64,000 nucleotides of DNA from Poronia punctata (lineage: Eukaryota > Ascomycota > Sordariomycetes > Xylariales > Xylariaceae), in assembly GCA_022579005.1 (NCBI GenBank), contig MU401486.1, forward strand, positions 62,266 to 126,265, read 5' to 3'. The translations under genes and the position numbers were made by a program. Position 1 is the stretch's first letter. Each line of letters starts with the position of its first letter. The notes under the pieces were generated by a model. It searched no databases and had not been told where the DNA came from. It saw only the letters and a program-made list of their open reading frames with translations. Of the stretch, positions 49,671 through 60,127 are shown one piece after another.

Positions 49671-49928
49671 CTACTGCGGCGTAGCTCTCTCCTCTGACAT
49701 AGTCCATCGATATCCTGCTCCCGTTTGGCCGTCTGCCTTCCTTGTTGTAGTCTCTCGGTCCCGGATTGCCCAGGCCAAGGCTACCACTCCTGTCCACAAC
49801 AACGGGGCAAGATAGAGTGTAGTGGCAATCGCTCTTAACATCTGGATTTCGTCAAATGTTGACAGGACAGGCAAGATGAAAAGAGCATGTCCTACGTAGA
49901 GGGGCGCAGGTGCCCGCTTGGCATTCCT
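49671..49928 (-). other. Orphan hydrophobic reading frame
   Basis: A minus-strand frame of about 85 codons follows an acceptor-like ATATACAG. It encodes two hydrophobic segments (LYVGHALFILPVL and TTLYLAPLLWTGVVALAWAI), then a charged tail, and ends at 49671. It has no ATG of its own, so it would be the last exon of a small membrane protein or a relic of one. Upstream minus-strand sequence at 50000-50200 has splice-like signals, but I cannot assemble a full gene. Confidence 0.3.
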
Positions 49929-50339
49929 GTATATAGTATGCGTGCTGCTATAACGTGGCAAGTACTACCTACTTAGCCTGTGCACAAAGTTGAAAGAGCT
50001 AATTAGTGACGGCGAGACGCATGCTGATAGCACTGTCCCAACTTTTCCAGCTTGTCAGTACACGACGAGGAATTGTAGTGGATGTAAGAGCATGTAGGCG
50101 TGCAAAGGTACATGTGTCAAAATAAAACCGTTTGTTGCAATACTTACCCCAATGAGTAGAACACCTACGCCATCGCGTACCTCGCGACTGCATGTTGATC
50201 ACACTCCGACTCCGACTCTACTCCGCGTCCTCAGTGAGGCCCTTAGTAAGGCCCTACGGAGTTCCATTTATGGGGAATGCATTGATTACAATGCATTCAT
50301 GCTCATGACAATGCCTCTGCGATGCACACGGAGGTCCGG

Positions 50340-50765
50340 AGGTAACTAAGTAACCTCTGATTTGCATGTGATTATGACTTAGTTATGACCAGTTGTGTAG
50401 CACCTCCCTTACCCACTCCGTCACTTATGTTAGGCGTGCATATACCCTGCCCTTGAGGCCGTAAAGGCCTCTCTACATATAATTATCTCCCTTGCAAGTT
50501 GCCTTTCTGTGCACCTTACCTCAAAATGGAGAACACGGATGCAACGACTGTCGTATAGCTCTTGACTATTTGCAATAGTCCCACCTTCCCGAGAGCTGGA
50601 GGGCACAAGGCAAGTGGATCAATAAACCTCTTAGGACAGAGCGACAGTAGAGGCTTTATACTACCATTAGGTGGAAGTAGGCAACCGTATACCTCCGGGC
50701 AGCCCCTTCTCTGGAAATATTATCTTAGTTGTACCTTCTCAGGGTGAACAGAAGTACTGAAGGTA
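50340..50765. mobile_element. Possible LTR-like retroelement remnant
   Basis: The stretch has features that remind me of fungal Copia-type LTRs: a TGATTATGACTTAGTTATGA-like start, a TATA-like CATATAATTAT, and an AATAAA at about 50620. No paired LTR, target duplication or internal coding region is visible, so this is a weak call. Confidence 0.2.
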
Positions 50766-51118
50766 GGAACACAATATCCAAGCAAGAAGGAGCAGCAACG
50801 AACTTTAAAATGGAAATATATCTCTCTCTTTGAGCAACATTTCTATCTCCCACTCTTTCTATTCTTCTCTTCTCCATGCTTCCCGTCACGGTTCTGGTCT
50901 CGGTGCCTACGTGTACAGACCAAGTCTACACCAATATGCCCATATAAGTAGATATAGGAGACCTTTGCTCCATAGGGAAACCTTCTCTCTTTGTTCAAAA
51001 ACAACAAGTCATTACGGACCCTCTGGCAGTGTAAACTGCGATACCTCCCCTGCCGCCCAAACAAAAGACAATGGGTGTATGGCCCCCTCTATCTCTCACT
51101 CTTTCTTTTCTTCTCTCT

Positions 51119-51142
51119 ATGCTTCCGCTCAACTCACAATGA
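51119..51142 (+). promoter_or_regulatory. Short upstream reading frame overlapping the micro-exon gene start
   Basis: An eight-codon frame (MLPLNSQ, stop) ends in TGA at 51140-51142 and overlaps the proposed start ATG at 51139. It lies at the end of a long pyrimidine-rich leader. A stop overlapping the main start could allow re-initiation or dampen translation. Confidence 0.45.
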
Positions 51143-52383
51143 TGGTATGGCCCCCTCTACCCCTCTAACAATTTGTTGATTTATTAACGCATTACTACAG
51201 TACATTCAGAGGGTAAGGCCACTCTCTTTTTGGACAGAACTGGATATGGTGTGGACATAACGATTAATAAATCATTAGAAATATAAAGCGGTAAGTGCAG
51301 CAAGGACATTTCTGCCTGTTTTCAAACCCGATCTGTAGTGAAACTGCCTGACATTGTGGTTAGCACAGAGTGGTGTCGGTGAGTCTAGTTCTAAGTCTTT
51401 GTCCTCTATACCTCAGCGATTTTGATTGGCAGTTTAATAACCACAGCAATTATAGACTCCTACCCTACCGGTCCCACAGGAACAACCACCGGCAAACCCA
51501 CCGGCAAACCCCCGGGTGAGTAGACGGCTGAATTGAAAATGATATGCGTGCACTAACAAGCCGTGCGATATGTAGCCAGCTCCAAATACGAAGGAGGTAC
51601 GATCCAATTACGTGCCAGGCGAACAAAGAGCATACTAACATACAGATCAGTTTGCCCAGGAAAAGCCTGAAGTGAGTATATATCCACAAGGAACACTTAT
51701 AATTTGAGCTAATTGTATCTCAACAGGAGGCCTCGCAGCGCCTGAAGGTACGTCATCTAGCCCCTGGGCAGGTAGAAGACACGAAACTCGCTGGATACGC
51801 AAGCTTACCCTTTTACAGATAGCCCTCAAAACAAAGAGGGTAAGTCTCTTACCTCGCTCTGGGGAGTAGTGTCTGCTCTCTGACCATGGGTTGATTGACT
51901 ATTGGTTACCAGGAAGCTGAAATGACCATCAATGTAAGATCATGGACTCTGATAACTCAAGGGGTTACATTGCTCATTACAAATAGCGAGAGAAGGAGAA
52001 GGTTTTGGTTAGTAGAACCTCTTGTCAACTTTTGCCGAAGGCGCTAATTACGTTATAGCTCTGGAGAACCCGAGTGACTGTGCGTACCATTCTGCCTTGC
52101 TTGTCAAGACCAATAGTTGACCTAGCATAACAGGAGTGGGAAGCACTGCCCGTAAGTTCAAAGGTGCCTTTTTCATGATGACGAGTAACTAACGTACTAC
52201 ATTATAGACAATAGATGAAGAATTCGAGGTTAGTAAACAGGTCACAGAAAGGGTATAGCAGGTTCTTGACTAACAAACGCAGGCAATTCTTCAGCCAAAA
52301 GAAGTAAGCTAACTATATCGAAATAACCTTGTTAGCTATGTGCTCTCTAACATATAAACTACTAGACCAATAGAGAAGAGTAA
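51139..52383 (+). CDS. Micro-exon gene: 16 tiny exons, mostly 21 nt, encoding heptad repeats
   Basis: Proposed exons: 51139-51144, 51201-51212, 51279-51290, 51364-51378, 51456-51515, 51576-51596, 51651-51671, 51727-51747, 51819-51839, 51913-51933, 51987-52007, 52059-52079, 52134-52151, 52208-52228, 52283-52303 and 52366-52383 (stop TAA). The coding length is 330 nt, or 109 residues. Nine exons are exactly 21 nt, two are 18, and all are multiples of three. The 15 introns are 51-77 bp, all phase 0, with GTRNGT-like donors and CTAAC/CTAAT/TTGAC branch sites. The N-terminal part is basic, then Pro-rich (exon 5), then a charged helical region: exons 8-15 encode heptads such as EASQRLK, REKEKVL and TIDEEFE. 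There is no signal peptide or known domain. Exons 6-16 are strongly supported by phase and splice signals together; exons 1-5, and the acceptor of exon 5 (51455 or 51479), are less sure. Function is unknown. Confidence 0.75.
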
Positions 52384-52979
52384 ATTTCCCGGGGGTGGGC
52401 GAGGGGCGTTGGTCGTCGCTTAAGGGGATTGAAGGGGATCGAAGGGGATTGAAGGGGATCGAAGGGGATTGAAGGGGATTGAAGGGGATTGCAACGGCTA
52501 CGAAGAACTTGGACCTAGGTTAGGTCCCTAGTATGAAGTGCGTTACCAAGGTTGCCAAAACTGCAAATAGCTTCAAGATCTTCAGGCAAGGGTAGGTAGG
52601 CTGTGCTAGTAGATACGCAGACATACTATCTCAGCTGTTGCCTCCTGTCTTGGCACACACCCTACAGCAGATGCAGCACACCTTTTTCCACTCCGGTATT
52701 TATAATTAAAGCTATGATTGCTTAGCCCAATGAAGTGTAGCTTGTGGGCGAGGATGATTGTGGTCGGACGTAACTGTTGCGTGATTGTTCCGGTAAAGAG
52801 GCTAAGGAGACATATACACGTCGGGCAGGATTTTGGAAACTAGTCAGCTAGGAGACCTGCCCCGTCTGTTAACAAGGGCTCTTTCTTGATATAAAAGGGA
52901 GGTTTATCTGTGTTTGTACTCATAAAGTCATCTTCAAAGAAAAGGAAAAAAAAAAGAAGTGGTTTCTCTTCATCCTCTC
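52384..52979. other. Intergenic with 10-bp repeat
   Basis: The spacer between the micro-exon gene and the converging oxidoreductase holds the 10-bp array and no gene. Confidence 0.6.
52421..52490. repeat. 10-bp tandem repeat
   Basis: Seven units of GAAGGGGATT, with ATC instead of ATT in two of them, directly 3' of the micro-exon gene (38 bases after its stop). The array probably lies in its 3' untranslated region. Confidence 0.9.
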
Positions 52980-54219
52980 TCAACGATGCTTAACAACGAT
53001 CTTGCCCCCAATCGTGGGAGTCGAGCAGGCAATGAGCATCGATAATGTCTTCGTACTCGAAGACCTTGGCAGGGTCCGCGTCCCAGCAGCCGGCCTCGAT
53101 CTTGCGCACAATATCGCGCAAGGGCACGTCGTCGAGTGGAAAGTCGGGCGTGCCAAGCACTTTGCTATGGAACAGACTGAAATGCACGCCCGACTCCATC
53201 TGCACCATCGGGGTTAAACTCGTGCAAGGGCTCGAGTCCACCCAGCCATCCAGCCTGCAGCATACGACCGCCGGGCCGCGTCAGAGCGATGGACTCGAGA
53301 AGTACGCTGTTACCGATTAGATTCAACGTCTTGTCAAACTTCATCCTCTCCTTGCGTCCGTCTCCGTGACTGCCATGCTCTTGTTCCTGCTCGATTTTGT
53401 CCTCCTCATCCAAGAGGCTCGCTTGCTCTCTAACAACCCTGACGGCTCCCATGCTTCGCAACACATCAAACCGCTCCTCGCGACGCGTCGTGGCAGTGAC
53501 GATAGCCCCGACATCCACGGCCAGATGCAAAGCCGCTTGACCAAGGGTACTCGTCGCGCCGCGGATCAACAACGTCTCTCCCTTCCGGAGATCAAGGACG
53601 GTGAATAGACATGACCAGGCAGTGCAATATGTCTCTGGCAGCGCGGCTAGTTGCGCCCAGGATAATTTCGTCTCGGGCTCGTCCTCGAGCGATATCACGT
53701 TTGTAGCAGGGACTGCGACGTACTCGCCATAACTTCCCGGTCGCGTACGGCCCATTCCGCCCATCACGGCCGCTACTTTGGTGCCTGGGCGGAATTCATG
53801 ATTCCGCGAAGATGATGGTGAGGGATGATGATGATATGGATGTGGATGTGGGTATGCTGATGATGATACTATGGTTCCTACGCATTCGAGACCTGTTATG
53901 GGGTTCCATTCGTCCCATTCGCCTTTTCGCATGTCTAATTTTTTAGGGGTTTTTTTTTTGGAAACGTTAGTTTGTCAGTCTTGCACCAATGATTGCGCTT
54001 CAAAGAAACGGGCAAAAGGGGTAAGGAGAAGAAAACGGGCAAATTTTTTTTTTTTAGAAAATGAAATAACTAACGCATTTCCGCATAATTAACCCCGAAA
54101 GCATGAACCCGAATCAATACCTCGCCCGGACCGGGTACGGGTCTCGGAACGTCGCGGTATTCGAGGACTTCCGGCCCGCCAAAGGTCGGGATGACGATTG
54201 CGCGCATTGACTCGGACAT
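52980..54219 (-). pseudogene. MDR-superfamily zinc-independent quinone/alcohol oxidoreductase, two frameshifts
   Basis: The family moves hydride from NAD(P)H to quinones or enones. The first exon (54219-54075) starts MSESMRAIVIPTFGGPEVLE and joins, after the intron 53935-54074, to HMRKGEWDEWNPITGLECVG. The Rossmann loop is degenerate (LLIRGATSTLGQAALHLA). The frame breaks near 53208, where HEFNP should continue as MVQMESGVHFSLF but one extra base intervenes. It breaks again near 53015, where LLDSHD should continue as a GGKIVVK end. Both breaks are single-base insertions. A His/Pro/Ser-rich insert coded by ATG/GAT microsatellite-like repeats lies near 53815-53870. No catalytic zinc ligands are evident. 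This may be a recent pseudogene or two base-calling errors; the assembly gap 200 bases away makes error plausible. Confidence 0.7.
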
Positions 54220-54314
54220 TAATTTTTTTTCCCCCTCTTCTCTTTCTTTCCAATTCGTACTGGATCAAAGTTTGTGCTAAAATAGATTATGCTGTGGACA
54301 GAACTTATGGTAAG

Positions 54315-54415
<101 letters not shown>

Positions 54416-54513
54416 NNNNNNNNNNNNNNNNNNNNNNNNNNNNNNNNNNNNNNNNNNNNNNNNNNNNNNNNNNNNNNNNNNNNNNNNNNNNNNNNNNNNN
54501 NNNNNNNNNNNNN
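54416..54513. other. Assembly gap (98 N)
   Basis: A run of N. Its size may be an estimate. Any frame read across it is meaningless. Confidence 0.99.
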
Positions 54514-55784
54514 GATATCTTGCTATTTCCTGTATCGCGTATAGGCAATCTTACTCGTAAATCCAAGAAATATTATTCCGTACCTATCTAGACTTAACTA
54601 TATATACACGAGTAGATACAGTAGGTATGCAGATACACTTTCTCTCCAACCTGGGATTCATCATCCTCCCTTTTTCTTCCCTCCTTTCTCTCCAAAACTC
54701 CTTTCTTCTAGGTATCACTTCATTCCCCGATTTTGGAAAGCACGATTCCACATCAACGTTTCATTCGTTTGTCCTTCAAGTCGTCATTATCAATGTTCTT
54801 ACTTACTTACTTACTTACTTTCCCGCGCCCTGTCTGTCGTACATGCATGCATAAACGCCCTTCATTTGACCTGCATGCATGCGTCGAGTGATTGATTACA
54901 TAATCGACATGATCAAATTCTGGTTCTAGCAGCCAATATAAACAAAACTCTCAACAAGTCCAACCAATGAACTCACCCCTGAAAAAGTAACAAGCACTTC
55001 TCAGTCAGCAGCGGAGTAACTGATTAATTAATTAATTGCGCAAGGTTATATACCCGTCGAAAAGGCAATATAATACATAAAAGCGTGTGTGTAAGTTGTA
55101 TGCAAATGCAGGAAAACCTGTTTCGGCCTGTGTTTGATTTGATTTGATTTGATACCTCATACCCACCTCTCGCCTTACTTTATGTTCGGTGTGTCGTTTC
55201 TGTTCCTTTGTAATGATATTAGTCATGTGTAGAAAAACAGGGGAAACTTTTAAGGACAGTCTAATTTGCAATTGACCAGAAGGAGGGCAGAAGGGGATCG
55301 GTCCTGCTCAAATGTCTGTAAAGTGACATCTCTGACTTCGGATAACCTACTCGCGTACTACGATTTTCAGTGAGATAGGTACGGTGATCACCACTAAGTC
55401 GGTATGACTATGACCTAGGATATCATAGGTTATGGTGAAATAGGGAGTTGGTATGTTGAATAAGGATCGGTATTCGTTTTCATGTCTCATATTCAAGCCA
55501 TAAACCATGACCCAATCTGACCAACAACAAAAAAAGAAAGAAAAAATGTGCTGCTTCCACCTTTGAAAAACCGATATCCCAAGAACGCCGGCCATGCAGG
55601 GTATATAAAATGTCCCAGGCGTCACAGAGCGCGACACCATGTCCGTTAAAACAACACGTATTTAGTCGTGGGCATTCTGAGCCTTCCGAAGAGACGTCCT
55701 TTCCCTTTTTCCTTGACACATCCCCCTGTTGCCCAAACCGAGAATTATTTCCTCAACGCACGAATGATGTAGGCAAGGGCCTCT

Positions 55785-57344
55785 CTAGTGATTGGTTGCG
55801 ACGCTGTCCGTCTTGTCGTGACCAAGACCAAGTACCTTCTGCAGACTTCTCCTCACGCCTTTGGCGGCGTTGTCGTCCTGTCTGGGTGTTGCCGGGTTGG
55901 CACTCGGATCTCCACCGCCGCTTAACCTTCTCCCTAGGAAGTTGAAACTTAAACGCCTCCCAGTGCTCGTCCGTCTTTCGGCATTCGTATCCCTCTTTTT
56001 CTTGCGAACGGCAACCACAGGCGGGGCTTCCATCAACCGCGGAGGCCACTCTCCGTCACGTTTCCATCCAACGACGCAAGAACGCAGCACGTCGCCGAGG
56101 TTGATTGGGCATGCAGGCGTCAAGCCGTGGACGACGACTTTGTCGTAAATGGCACCATAACCAGCCGGCGTAATAGAAGCACGCATCGGGTTCTCCGGCG
56201 GGAGCAAGGGGGGAGGCACCGGTAGCAATGTCTGAACAGGGTATTGTGATGTCTCTTTAGGTTTAGATTCCTTGGGTACGCTTTCCAATGAGGACACGGC
56301 AGTAATGTCGCCCGAATTCCGAGTTGCGCTCGGGCTAAGTTCGTTGGGCGAGTCGTTGGGCGACGAAGGTGACGAAGAGGCTGAAAAACGCCAGAAGGAG
56401 AGCCTTTTTGCCGTAGGCGACGTCGGCGCAGATGGTGGTTTTGGCCGGACACGAACTACGCGTGCCCCGGTCCAGGCATCCCTCCGAGCGTTGAAACAAG
56501 CCAAACCTTTGTTCCACTCCATCTCGGCCCGCACAGCCCTTCGTCTCTTGGCATTGCGATTCAACTCGGACGCCTTGATAGCCGAACCTACAGCATCTGG
56601 TGTCTCGAAGCGATAGGCTGAGGGAGGGACAGACTCTTCACCTTCGTCGCCAGAAAAGTCGGATAGCCACTCAGCTCTCGGGCAGAAATGGTCGGCATCT
56701 TCCGAGACGGTACTATATATCGACTCTGCGTCCTCATCTTCGCAATGGTAGCCGTCGTCATCGGCATCAAGTGGCGAGCCATCTAATTTCTCATCGTCGC
56801 CTATAGCGGGCTGCGTTTCTGGCGTGGCTTCCGAGTTAGGTCCGGCACCTTCTTCCGCGCTAGGCTTCTCCTCCAGTGCAATTGTAGCCGCGACATCAGA
56901 TACCGGCGGCCAATTGAACACCCAATCATTGCGTATTCTGGCGAGGAGAAAGCGTCGAACGGCTTCTTTCTGTTTCGCCTTATCCCTGCTCACAAGATCT
57001 GGGTCATACTGCCTCTTGATTGCCACGGGCTGCGGTTGCGAAGACCGTCGCAGCCGGGAAAGCGGCAGCTTAGCCGACTTGTAATTGTAAATACCGGAGA
57101 AAAACATGGTGGGCGATGTGGCCGAGGATGCGCTGGGTGAAGCGGCTGGAAGCGTCGGTGAGGCGCCGGGGCCGTGAACATGAGTTCGACTACCAGCAGC
57201 AACAGGACCAGGAACAGGAACAGGTTCCTCGCCCGTTATTATAGACTGGCCAGATCCAGCCTCTTTACAGGTGGGGTGCGGGGAACGATTTTGACTGGCG
57301 GTGGCGGGAACGGCAGCGCCATTTATGGCTTCTGGTGCTACCAT
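55785..57344 (-). CDS. Gag1-like clamp / DUF4050 protein
   Basis: A single-exon protein of 519 residues. An N-terminal block, MFFSGIYNYKSAKLPLSRLR through AVRRFLLARIRNDWVFNWPP (about residues 80-150), and a later block with IYDKVVVHGLTPACPINLGD, then VLRSCVVGWKRDGEWPPR (about residues 400-445), are the parts I recognise from the fungal DUF4050/Gag1-like family. Between them are acidic and Ser/Pro-rich segments. The C terminus is basic with RRLSF- and RRLSGG-type motifs that look like kinase sites. No membrane segment is present. Its role is unclear; family members have been linked to cell-cycle or stress signalling, which I treat as unproven here. The start is the first ATG of the frame. Confidence 0.65.
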   Translation of the reverse strand: MVAPEAINGAAVPATASQNRSPHPTCKEAGSGQSIITGEEPVPVPGPVAAGSRTHVHGPGASPTLPAASPSASSATSPTMFFSGIYNYKSAKLPLSRLRRSSQPQPVAIKRQYDPDLVSRDKAKQKEAVRRFLLARIRNDWVFNWPPVSDVAATIALEEKPSAEEGAGPNSEATPETQPAIGDDEKLDGSPLDADDDGYHCEDEDAESIYSTVSEDADHFCPRAEWLSDFSGDEGEESVPPSAYRFETPDAVGSAIKASELNRNAKRRRAVRAEMEWNKGLACFNARRDAWTGARVVRVRPKPPSAPTSPTAKRLSFWRFSASSSPSSPNDSPNELSPSATRNSGDITAVSSLESVPKESKPKETSQYPVQTLLPVPPPLLPPENPMRASITPAGYGAIYDKVVVHGLTPACPINLGDVLRSCVVGWKRDGEWPPRLMEAPPVVAVRKKKRDTNAERRTSTGRRLSFNFLGRRLSGGGDPSANPATPRQDDNAAKGVRRSLQKVLGLGHDKTDSVATNH

Positions 57345-60127
57345 TACAGCTGGGGTGGCTTGTTAGCTCGGCATGGGACGAGAGGGTACAAGCAGGTATA
57401 GACGTGTACGTGTGAGAATTGGGGAACGGCCAGAAAGAGAGAAATATCAGGGGTCGAGACCAAGTGTGACATCAGAGAGGCTGCTGTAGCGTCGCCGGGT
57501 ACCGCTAGGAAAGTGACAAATAAGGATTGGGATGAGCTGGTATTAACACATGAGAAATAGGTATTAGGATTCATGTGGCAGTTTGGTACAATAGGATAGG
57601 CAAGGGTATGCGCAGGTGGGTAAGTACGAGTACTCTGTCAGTAGGTAGGTGACCCATCAATTGAACCCCGGGAGCTTCAAAAGGCAGTAACCTTTATTGG
57701 CAAAATCGCATCGGAGTCGATGCATGGGGCCGATGCACGGCAAGACACCCTTGGAGAACAAAGCACACTTGCTACCAACCTCCCCCGACACACGTCCGGG
57801 ACAACATATATGACAGAAGAAAGGACGATACATATCAGGCATACAAACGAGATGTTGACGAACAGACTAGGACGTGAGATACTCACCTGAAAGAGGCCGG
57901 TGATACGCGTACCTGTTTGTGATAGGTAGCGTAGGTTAAGATGGTATTTTTGAGATGTCGCGAGAGGAGAGCAAGGTCGAGAGAGACGATCTCCTCTTCA
58001 AAGAATAGTCTGGTTTCTTGAGAGATGATCACCAGCTAGAGACGGACAAGCCCATATCTGCATCCCACATTTAGTCTAGGTTATAACTAGTAATTACCAT
58101 AGATGCAAATTTGGCGGATAACGTAGGGTCTAACGGGGGACCCTGGAGGTCTTGGCTAGTAGTTTTTGGCCAATCCGCCTAGGTCGGACTAGGCAGGCCG
58201 GTCAGAAGCCGGGGTTGTTGGGGTCTTCTGGTGGGCTGGTGAGCAAACAAGACATCCCACATCCCAACAACATTGAAAAGCACGTATAGCGAAAGAGTCA
58301 ATCGTGTACGTGTGGAAAAGGAAAAGGATATATGAGACCTGGGAAAACAGAACGGGTAACAGATTGCAATGCGACTCTAACCCGAAATCGCCTAGGTCAG
58401 GAAGAGACCGAGACACAAATATTATCTGGCTACAACAACGTTGTGACGAATAAAGCACAAGGGGCAGAATTCGGGCGGAACTGTGCGTATGGGCGGGTTA
58501 CATACAGGACACCTTAACCTAACCTTGATGGATTACCCTTGCCGGGGCGGGAGGGCGGAAATGGGTATTCGATGTAGGTATTCTGTAGATACTCGTAGGT
58601 AGAAAACCTACTGTATAATATGCAGTTTGCTATTACCGATACTTGAAGCCTAGACTAGCTCAGATAGACTCCAAGGCCGGAACTCCAAGCAAATAAATAT
58701 CTGGTCTAGACACTTGGCTAGGGTTTTGGTTTTTCCGTCCGATCCTGGATTTGTACTAGTAAGTAAAAATGGGATGTCAAATGATTGTAGAGAACAACGG
58801 CCTGTGTATCAAGAGATTCTATCGAGTCTGTCCCACCTTGGCTTTGCAAGTAAGTTGGGGCAATCGTGCGTATTGTTCCTCCATCTCTTTATTAAATGCT
58901 GAAGAAGGAGGGCAAAAATAGGAAAGACGATTTATCACGAGTCTTGCATGTTATAATGTCCCAATGCGTGATTTGGGGTAATGCCCAGGGTAGATCGGCC
59001 GCGGCTCGCTAATGCTGACGGGGCGTGTAGGTATTTCAGATGAAGATGACGGGAGAGATGACCTACAAATAAAAGCGAGATGAGTATCTTGGTGGGATCG
59101 TCGGGGATAAAATGCTTGATGATAATACCTGGTCGTAATCCTTGGTAATAACTAGCTACCTACATTCCAAATGAACGGGCTATCAAGTGCTAATGATTTC
59201 GATAATTATCTGTTTGGGCAATACACAGAAAACAGTTGGGCTGCTCAAGTGCCACGACACAATACAAGTAGAATTGGCAAGACGAATGTGATTTGATTCG
59301 AGTTTTGTCAAGTCACAAGTGCCCTAGCAGCGGGCCAGGGCTGGTTAGGTCAAGGTACCTACCTGCCACCTTGCAACCTGATCTACTATGTCCACGTACT
59401 TGGGGGTACTGTAGTAAAGTTCAACGATTTTGCCCACATGACTGCATGTCACAGCGTTCACAACGAATTGCTAGCAGGGACCAGACCTTCTCCACCCACC
59501 CACACGGCTTTTTTCGATAGTGGCTTCCCTCCACCAAGGACAAGCTCGATGGCGTGGGGCAAGCTCTGTGACTGTTTGCAAGATGGGTTACAATATCTGC
59601 AACTGGAAAAGTATCATCTCTAACAGGTGGTTTAGGGTGTCTACAATGTAGGTACATTAGCTCTTAGGCAGCGTGGTAGCTCTAGTACCTACCTGGTCCC
59701 ACTAGTCTGCAAGGATAAACCATTTAGAGTGCAAGTTTAGGTAATTAGTGTGTCTTTCCTATCAAGCTGATAATCATCACGTGATATGCACATTGGTTTG
59801 ACATCAGAAATGTCTCTGCTCTTTCAGAGATGATATTGATGATGATAATCCTCAGATTTCTATATACCACGAACACAAACCGTTATCCCATTCCCCCAGA
59901 ACCAGATCCAGTGCTCAAAAACCTAATGACCATCCATTCGCCGTCGCCTTTCTCCTCTCGAAATAGTATCAGAACTTTAGAAAACGCCATCCTTTTCCGG
60001 TCAATCCTGAGTCCCTAATAGCCATCAAATATTCCATCAAGACAAATTGCTTTTTCTGCAAAAGCCACTGAAACCACTAGAAATCCTTCCCCCCCTTCTT
60101 CAAAGTGTGACTTGAGTCTTGACCAGC
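57345..60127. other. Intergenic, no gene seen
   Basis: About 2.8 kb with only short fortuitous frames on both strands. Scattered TAGGTA and GTACGAGTAC motifs. Confidence 0.6.

Larger units (their letters stand above)
48814..51138. other. Gene-poor stretch with repeats and a possible retroelement remnant
   Basis: It contains the 53-bp tandem array, an isolated hydrophobic reading frame, and an LTR-like segment (each listed separately). The last 300 bases before the micro-exon gene are C/T-rich. They contain a near-duplicate of the leader sequence: the CT-rich stretch at about 50843-50882 resembles 51089-51125, both ending in ATGCTTCC. Confidence 0.55.
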
